Assembly: GCA_910576545.1 (NCBI GenBank)
Contig: CAJTKM010000004.1
Coordinates: 62,001 to 126,000, forward strand
Reading direction: 5' to 3'
Length of the DNA: 64,000 nt
Source of the DNA: Lachnospiraceae bacterium
Lineage (GTDB): Bacteria > Bacillota > Clostridia > Lachnospirales > Anaerotignaceae
A program made the translations under genes and the position numbers. Position 1 is the stretch's first letter; each line of letters starts with the position of its first letter. Of the stretch, positions 59,459 through 64,000 are shown piece after piece. The notes under the pieces were generated by a model. That model saw nothing but the letters and a program-made list of their open reading frames with translations. It did no database searches and was not told the DNA's origin.

Positions 59459-59542
59459 TTTCACACCTCATTACGCTCTTTTTCTCTGCCGGAAAAATGC
59501 AGTACAGCCAAAAGGATAAAATCCCCTCCGGCTTACAATAAC

Positions 59543-59568
59543 AAAGAGTGGGCTTTAACCCACTCTTT
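59543..59568 (-). promoter_or_regulatory. Hairpin in the rimP leader
   Basis: Perfect 10-bp stem AAAGAGTGGG, 6-nt loop, CCCACTCTTT, followed by GTTATTG on the minus strand. It lies between the promoter and rimP and may attenuate the operon (inference). Confidence 0.5.
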
Positions 59569-59597
59569 CATCCGACAACTATACCTTTTCTGCTCTC

Positions 59598-59626
59598 AGT
59601 ATAACATGCTTTCCTTCCCGTTGCAA
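59598..59626 (-). promoter_or_regulatory. Promoter of the rimP-nusA-infB operon
   Basis: Minus strand TTGCAA (59621-59626), 17-bp spacer, TATACT (59598-59603). Confidence 0.75.
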
Positions 59627-59846
59627 GTATTTTCCGTAAATTTCCCGGCTTTCGCCTTTCCATGCAAAATAAACAGGGTTTGGGATCTCCCATCTGAACC
59701 ACACTTTTCCGCTGTTTGAAAAATATAGTTACAAATCCCGGAAAAGATGATATACTGTTTTTTGTAACTTACGGACTGTCCTGTCCCCGCAAACGGGAGA
59801 GGGCCTGAACAGAGAAAGGAGCAGGGCTTTCCGCCCGACAAACGAT

Positions 59847-60146
59847 ATGAATACAGACCAGCAGAACGGCCAGCGTCCCCCCAGAAAAAAAACCTCCCCC
59901 ACAGACATCATCATGATGGTGCTGGGCATAATGATATTGTTCCGCACGCCGTGGAACAATATGAACAGCTTTCACTACCTGCTGTTTTTCCTTTACGCGC
60001 TCTGCATCATGCTGCGGATTACAAATCTCCGAAAGGAACGCATGAACCAGATGGAAGCAGAAAGGCGGAAAGCGGAGGCAGCCGCTATGGCTCTGGAAAA
60101 CAAGGCCGCGGAAACTCTGCCCGAAAGCAGGGAAACAGAAGAATAA
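59847..60146 (+). CDS. Small membrane protein with coiled-coil tail, 99 residues
   Basis: A basic N-terminus (QRPPRKKTSPTDII) is followed by two membrane helices (MMVLGIMILFRTPW; YLLFFLYALCIMLRI) and a charged helical tail (RKERMNQMEAERRKAEAAAM). No family recognised. ATG 59847 has no well-placed ribosome site: AAAGGAG is about 25 bases upstream and no other in-frame start exists between, so the start is weak. A terminator follows the stop directly, in favour of a real gene. Confidence 0.55.
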   Translation: MNTDQQNGQRPPRKKTSPTDIIMMVLGIMILFRTPWNNMNSFHYLLFFLYALCIMLRITNLRKERMNQMEAERRKAEAAAMALENKAAETLPESRETEE

Positions 60147-60152
60147 ATACAC

Positions 60153-60190
60153 GAAAAGCCGCAGAAAAACCTCTGCGGCTCTTTTTTATT
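60153..60190. terminator. Terminator shared by the small membrane protein and the PhoB-type regulator genes
   Basis: AAAAGCCGCAG, 8-nt loop, CTGCGGCT-c-TTTTTTA on the plus strand. It overlaps the stop of the leftward regulator gene, whose transcript would also form the stem. Confidence 0.8.
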
Positions 60191-60869
60191 TCTGTCCGAA
60201 TTTGTAGCCCACACTCCAAACAGTACGGATGCCCCATTCATCCTCCTGATTCAGCTTTTCCCGTATCCTTTTGACATGCACGTCCACCGTACGGGTATCC
60301 CCGACATATTCATAGCCCCAAATCTGGTCCAGCAGTTGTTCCCTCGTAAACACCCTGTTCGGGTGCTTTGCCAGATAAAACAGCAGTTCAAATTCTTTCG
60401 GCGGAAATTCCAGTCCCCTGCCATGGTATGTAACGGAATAATTGGAGATATTGATTTCCAGATTGGGAAAACGCAGAATATCCCCCTCCTCCTGCTGCGG
60501 CTCATACCGCCTCAGGACTGCTTTCACCCGCGCGACAAGCTCTTTCGGGTCAAACGGCTTTACAATATAATCATCTGCGCCCAGTTCCAGCCCCAGCACT
60601 TTATCAAAGGTTTCCCCCTTTGCCGTCAGCATAATGACCGGTACGCGGCTTGTCTTACGGATTTCTGCACAGACCTGATAGCCGTCCATACCCGGCAGCA
60701 TCAGGTCAAGCAGTATCAAATCCGGCTGAAACGCAGATACCATCTGTATCGCCTCTCTGCCATCATGAACCTCTTTTGTTTCAAAGCCTTCCTTTTCCAC
60801 ATAAAGCGAAACCAACTCCGCGATATGCATATCGTCATCCACAATCAGAATCTTCTGTTTTCCGCTCAT
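60186..60869 (-). CDS. OmpR/PhoB-family response regulator
   Basis: 227 residues. Receiver (KILIVDDDMHIAELVSLYVE, Asp in LILLDLMLPGMDGYQV, TAKGE, VKPFDPKELV) and a winged-helix output domain (SYNVTYHGRG-like strand, FPPKEFELLFYLAKHPNRVF, TREQLLDQIWGYEYVGDTRT, VDVHVKRIREKL). The usual partner histidine kinase gene is not adjacent, so it is an orphan in this window. ATG 60869 preceded by GAAGGCGG. A DtxR-type regulator gene lies just upstream on the same strand. Confidence 0.93.
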   Translation of the reverse strand: MSGKQKILIVDDDMHIAELVSLYVEKEGFETKEVHDGREAIQMVSAFQPDLILLDLMLPGMDGYQVCAEIRKTSRVPVIMLTAKGETFDKVLGLELGADDYIVKPFDPKELVARVKAVLRRYEPQQEEGDILRFPNLEINISNYSVTYHGRGLEFPPKEFELLFYLAKHPNRVFTREQLLDQIWGYEYVGDTRTVDVHVKRIREKLNQEDEWGIRTVWSVGYKFGQK

Positions 60870-60941
60870 TTTTCCGCCTTCTTCCAAAATTCCTCATCTG
60901 TCGTTTTCTGTCGTTCACAGGCTTTGCAGCCACCCCGCCCT

Positions 60942-61325
60942 TTATTTCTTCTCCACGATTTCCTGCAAATAATACTCCTTCATGCAGGCAAAGGTTTCCT
61001 GACTGATGCAATGCTCCATCCGACAGGCGTCCTCCAATGCGGTTTCCTCGCTCACGCCAATGTCGATCAGCATTTGTGAAATTATACAATGCCTTTCATA
61101 TGTCCGTTCCGCGATTTCACACCCCTTGTCTGTCAAGACGATACGCCCTTTTTCTTCTATCTGCACATACCCCTCTGTTTTCAGCTTCTTCATGGCGTTG
61201 CTGATGCTGGGTTTGCTGAATCCAAGTTCAGTCGCAATGTCCACAGAACGCACAAAGCCTGTCCGCTGGTTCAGGATATAAATTGTTTCCAGATAGTTCT
61301 CCATAGATTCCTGTATTTTCATCAT
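60942..61325 (-). CDS. DtxR/MntR-family metal-dependent repressor
   Basis: 127 residues: winged helix (ESMENYLETIYILNQRTGFV, ATELGFSKPSISNAMKKLKT) and the dimerisation/metal domain (AERTYERHCIISQMLIDIGV, EDACRMEHCISQETF). No SH3-like third domain, as in MntR. The metal ligands are mixed: the ACRMEH Cys-x-x-Glu-His matches iron-type DtxR rather than the Glu-x-x-Glu-His of manganese MntR, while position 8-9 has Asn instead of Asp or Met. So metal preference should not be assumed. ATG 61325 or 61322 behind AGGGGACGG. Confidence 0.9.
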   Translation of the reverse strand: MMKIQESMENYLETIYILNQRTGFVRSVDIATELGFSKPSISNAMKKLKTEGYVQIEEKGRIVLTDKGCEIAERTYERHCIISQMLIDIGVSEETALEDACRMEHCISQETFACMKEYYLQEIVEKK

Positions 61326-61770
61326 CCGTCCCCTTTCTTCCTTTCCTCTTATGGTAACAAAAAAACAGAGGCTTGACAATGCTTTTCTTTGCGCCCGATG
61401 GGAGGAAAAAGGTGCGCATATGTTCTGTAGAAAAACTCCTTTTTCTTCGGAATTTTTTACAAGATATTTCCTTCAGTCCATGCATTTTTTTTGCAATTTT
61501 TTTATTGACTTTTCAGTCAAAATAAGGCATGATATTGCTAGCGATAAATGCGGCAGTGCGCGCATCCGGGCGTCTGCCAATCGTATTTTAATATTGCTTG
61601 CTTCTGTAGTTTGGGGTTTTCTCCTAACGCCAAACTATTTTGAATCAAACTTTTCATCTCTTCTTGCCATTGTCTGTAAACATAGCGGAACGCCCCCTAA
61701 CTGTTCTTCTGTGTGACAGTGGCAACCCTTACGCAGCGGCTTTCTCCCCCAAGAAAGCCGCTGTACCCCT
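61326..61770. other. 445-bp stretch without a supported gene
   Basis: Holds a perfect dyad TTGACT-tttc-AGTCAA (61505-61520), a possible operator or promoter element, and a strong stem CAGCGGCTTTC/GAAAGCCGCTG (61730-61760) after the GNAT gene with no T run. No ORF with a ribosome site. Confidence 0.5.
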
Positions 61771-62271
61771 TTATGCGTGAAAACCGCCTGATTTCAAATC
61801 TTTTACCATAATAAGCTCCTCTTCTTTTTCTTCCCATACGCAGAATCCTGCGGTCTGGTACAACCTTACTGCGGCGTTCGCCCGCTGCACGGAAAGGGAA
61901 ACTCTCGCATAACCGTCTTTCGCAAGCAGGGCAAGCATTTCCCGCAGCAGTGCAGTCCCAATCCCCTTTCCTCTGTACGCGGGATATAGAGACATCGCCA
62001 GAGAAGGCGTTTTCTCATCAATATGCCCATAATCCTCCATAATCCTCGTCCATACCGCGCCCACGATTTTCCCATTTTTTTCCGCGACAAGCCCCCTGTC
62101 ATGCGGTTCCTGCCCAAAGCCCTCTGTATATATCCGAAGTTCCGGTAATGTAATGATAGATTTCGGCGGCGGCTCCACGTCCTCCGGTACAAAAACCGCC
62201 TCATATAAAAATTCCTCCAAACAGCAATATTCCGCTTTCCTGATTTCACGTATTCTGTAATCCATGTCCAT
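61771..62271 (-). CDS. GNAT-family N-acetyltransferase
   Basis: 166 residues. Acetyl-CoA-binding motif in LAMSLYPAYRGKGIGTALLR, preceded by RGLVAEKNGKIVGAVWTRIM and followed by VSLSVQRANAAVRLYQTAGF. The N-terminal acceptor region (DYRIREIRKAEYCCLEEFLY, PEDVEPPPKSIITLPELRIY) does not identify the substrate. ATG 62271 behind GAAGGGGGA (an ATG two codons later is equally possible). Confidence 0.9.
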   Translation of the reverse strand: MDMDYRIREIRKAEYCCLEEFLYEAVFVPEDVEPPPKSIITLPELRIYTEGFGQEPHDRGLVAEKNGKIVGAVWTRIMEDYGHIDEKTPSLAMSLYPAYRGKGIGTALLREMLALLAKDGYARVSLSVQRANAAVRLYQTAGFCVWEEKEEELIMVKDLKSGGFHA

Positions 62272-62390
62272 TCCCCCTTCTTTTTCCATTGTAGCTCATA
62301 CCAAAATCCCCCGCAAGCATTCCCTTTGTTCAAAAGATATCCCCAAAAATATTCCGAAACCGAACATATCGGAAAGTATCACTTATCCAT

Positions 62391-62419
62391 TTGAGTTTTT
62401 TTCCATTTTGTAGTATGAT
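62391..62419 (+). promoter_or_regulatory. Promoter of the Kbl/BioF-like gene
   Basis: TTGAGT (62391-62396), 17-bp spacer, TATGAT (62414-62419). Transcription from here starts near 62426 and fixes ATG 62481 as the start. Confidence 0.7.
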
Positions 62420-62480
62420 ACCCATATACCAGAAAACGGGCGGGAATACTGCCCAGACAACTCAGAAAGAAGGTTTTTTT

Positions 62481-63593
62481 ATGTATCGTACACTGTACGG
62501 CCCTCAGGGCGGTCATATCAATCTGGACGGACGCAACGTTATCAATATGGCGTCCAATAACTACCTTGGTCTGGCAAACCATCCCGCACTTGTCGCAGCG
62601 GCAAAAGAAGCCATCGACCAGTTCGGCGTTGGCCCCTGTGCAAGCCGCAACATCGTCGGGAACTTTACAGTCCATGATGAATTAGAGGAAAAACTCGCAA
62701 AATTCAAGGATGTAGAGGCAACGCTCGTTTTCAACTGCGGCGTTTCCGCAAATTCCGGCGTAATCCCCTGCCTTGTCGGCAAAGGCGATACCATTTACAG
62801 CGATGAGCTTAACCACGGCAGCATCATCGACGGATGCCGTCTTTCCCGCGCGGAAATCAAAGTTTTCAAGCATATGGATATGGATTCCCTCGAAACAAAG
62901 CTGAAAGAACCTGTAACCGGCAAACGGCTTATCATCACAGACGGTGTATTCAGCATGGACGGCGACCTTGCGCCCCTGCCCGATATGGCTGACCTTGCCG
63001 ATAAATACGACGCAACGCTTGTTGTGGACGATGCACACGGCGATGGCGTTATGGGCCCCTACGGCAAAGGTACTGTGGAGCATTTTGGCCTGCGCGACCG
63101 CATCCATATCGAAACAGGCTCCCTTTCCAAGGCATTCGGCGCGGCTGGCGGCTTTGTGGCAGGCTCCCGCGAGCTGATTGATAAAATCCGCCCGCAGGCA
63201 AGAAGCTTTATTTTTACTGCATCCCCCCTTGCCCCCTGTCTGACAGCAGCTGCCCTGAAAGCCGTTGAAATGGTTTCCGCAGACGATTCTCTTGTAAAGA
63301 AGCTGTGGGAAAATCGGGAATATTTCGCAGCACGTATGCAGAAACTGGGGCTGAATATCGGTTCTACCGTTACGCCTGTTATTCCCGTTATCGTTGGCGA
63401 GGGCGAAAAAGCCCAGCAGATGAGCCAGTCCCTTTATGAAAAAGGCATTTATGCGCAGGGGCTGCAATTCCCCGTTGTCCCCCGCGGCGCGGCGCGTCTG
63501 CGCGTAATGGTTTCCGCGGCGCATACCAAAGAGGATTTGGACCGTGCTGCCGATGCAATCGAAGCAAGTGCGAAGGAGCTTGGCCTGCTGTAA
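62481..63593 (+). CDS. Glycine C-acetyltransferase (2-amino-3-ketobutyrate CoA ligase) / 8-amino-7-oxononanoate synthase-like enzyme
   Basis: 370 residues, alpha-oxoamine synthase family, PLP-dependent. Motifs: VINMASNNYLGLANHPALVA, GVGPCASRNIVGNFTVHDEL, ELNHGSIIDGCRLSRAEIKV, VVDDAHGDGVMGPYGKGTVE, and the PLP-lysine in ETGSLSKAFGAAGGFVAGS. It is about 20 residues shorter at the N-terminus than typical Kbl, whose sequence before LYRTLYGPQGG is missing. ATG 62481 has AGAAGG upstream, and the promoter rules out an earlier start. No threonine dehydrogenase or biotin gene is nearby, so Kbl versus BioF-type activity is open. Confidence 0.85.
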   Translation: MYRTLYGPQGGHINLDGRNVINMASNNYLGLANHPALVAAAKEAIDQFGVGPCASRNIVGNFTVHDELEEKLAKFKDVEATLVFNCGVSANSGVIPCLVGKGDTIYSDELNHGSIIDGCRLSRAEIKVFKHMDMDSLETKLKEPVTGKRLIITDGVFSMDGDLAPLPDMADLADKYDATLVVDDAHGDGVMGPYGKGTVEHFGLRDRIHIETGSLSKAFGAAGGFVAGSRELIDKIRPQARSFIFTASPLAPCLTAAALKAVEMVSADDSLVKKLWENREYFAARMQKLGLNIGSTVTPVIPVIVGEGEKAQQMSQSLYEKGIYAQGLQFPVVPRGAARLRVMVSAAHTKEDLDRAADAIEASAKELGLL

Positions 63594-63630
63594 CAGTAAA
63601 CACGCCAATCAGCGCACAGCAAAATAAAAA

Positions 63631-63674
63631 CGAGGTGCGAAAAGCCATTTCCCGCTTTTCACGCCTCATTTTTT
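63631..63674 (+). terminator. Terminator of the Kbl-like gene
   Basis: GAGG-tG-CGAAAAGC, 8-nt loop, GCTTTTC-aC-GCCTC, then ATTTTTTG. Confidence 0.85.
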
Positions 63675-63686
63675 GTCAGCAAATTT

Positions 63687-63848
63687 AGAACTTATCCGAA
63701 AATAAGATACGTGCAGATTGCACAGTCAGTTTTTTCGGCAGGCAGGGAGCTTTTTTGCAGGCGTACCGGGTGGTACGGCAAGGAAAGCGACAAAGACTGC
63801 CGGAAAAGATGAAGCAGGATGTGCGCAGATAATTTACGGATAGGTTCT
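63687..63848. repeat. MITE-like element with terminal inverted repeats
   Basis: 162 bp bounded by AGAACTTATCCG (63687-63698) and CGGATAGGTTCT (63837-63848), inverted repeats with one mismatch. The interior also pairs: CGTGCAGAT with ATGTGCGCAGAT and TTTTTTCGGCAG with CTGCCGGAAAA, so the whole unit can form one long imperfect hairpin. No coding capacity. A truncated copy is at 43509-43596. Confidence 0.85.
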
Positions 63849-63850
63849 TA

Positions 63851-64000
63851 TTATTTCAGATATTTTTTCAGCTTGCGGACAACCGCCTGAACATCAATCG
63901 GCTTTGCCAGATGGTCATTCATGCCGCATTCCAGACACCTCTGGATATCCTCCAAAAAAGCGTCAGCCGTCATCGCGATAATGGGAATGCCCGCGTCTTT
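63851..64000 (-). CDS. C-terminal end of a receiver-domain protein (probably hybrid histidine kinase), partial
   Basis: The last 49 codons of a receiver domain: DAGIPIIAMTADAFLEDIQR, CLECGMNDHLAKPIDVQAVV, RKLKKYLK-stop. The MTAD and HLAKP motifs are typical of the receiver at the end of hybrid kinases. The rest lies beyond the right edge. The stop is 2 bp from the MITE, which may have inserted right behind the gene. Confidence 0.85.
   Translation of the reverse strand, partial: KDAGIPIIAMTADAFLEDIQRCLECGMNDHLAKPIDVQAVVRKLKKYLK

Overview
The window looks like the chromosome of a spore-forming, gut-type clostridium (Lachnospiraceae/Anaerotignum-like). The evidence is spoIIGA-sigE, a spoVT gene, meso-diaminopimelate-type MurE, clostridial operon orders (rpsB-tsf; rimP-nusA-rnpM-ylxQ-infB-rbfA-nrnA-truB-ribF; topA-dprA), many strong AGGAGG ribosome sites, frequent TTG/GTG starts and moderate GC. 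The assignment is inferred from gene content; no rRNA gene is present.

Layout. 1-7 kb: 5' part of a glycyl-radical enzyme gene behind an XRE-cupin regulator, coaBC, tsf, rpsB, and small genes including a SnoaL-like gene whose 3' half is inverted in place. 7-13 kb: topA-dprA, divergent comM, and a YoaK-type membrane protein. 13-21 kb: a division/cell-wall/sporulation block read leftwards (murE-murF-mraY-murD-ftsW, then spoIIGA-sigE) with no murG, ftsQ, ftsA or ftsZ between ftsW and spoIIGA. 21-24 kb: a peptidoglycan-binding pair and an EamA transporter. 24-31 kb: a three-gene phosphorelay operon (single receiver; hybrid kinase with Hpt and a Glu/Pro repeat linker; hybrid kinase fused to a DegV fatty-acid-binding domain). 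31-34 kb: an unknown gene, a double-HTH regulator, an IS5 remnant, tRNA-Thr(CGT) and a CPBP protease. 48-64 kb: small regulators, an EamA transporter, the nusA-infB operon, a PhoB-type regulator, a DtxR-type regulator, a GNAT, a Kbl/BioF-like enzyme, a MITE-like repeat and the end of another receiver protein.

The main discovery is at 34.7-47.8 kb. spoVT is split in two. Its DNA-binding start (33 codons, MKATG to GDP) lies at 47663-47761. Its GAF-domain remainder lies 12.5 kb away at 34743-35189, fused in frame to the C-terminus of a large serine recombinase. Both junctions carry the same directly repeated 10-bp core (minus-strand GGGCGACCCG, at 35190-35199 and 47663-47672). Joining the two sites in silico recreates an intact 181-codon spoVT and releases a 12,473-bp circle. 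In the circle the recombinase would gain a different 27-residue tail, and its attP would have imperfect dyad arms (12 of 15 matching). This has the layout of a skin-like intervening element, here in spoVT. Cargo: a 70-residue protein, a regulator, an N-acyl-D-amino-acid deacylase with three membrane proteins, a DUF3825 protein, and fragments of other genes.

Functions are assigned by recognising motifs and family sequences by eye; no database search was run.
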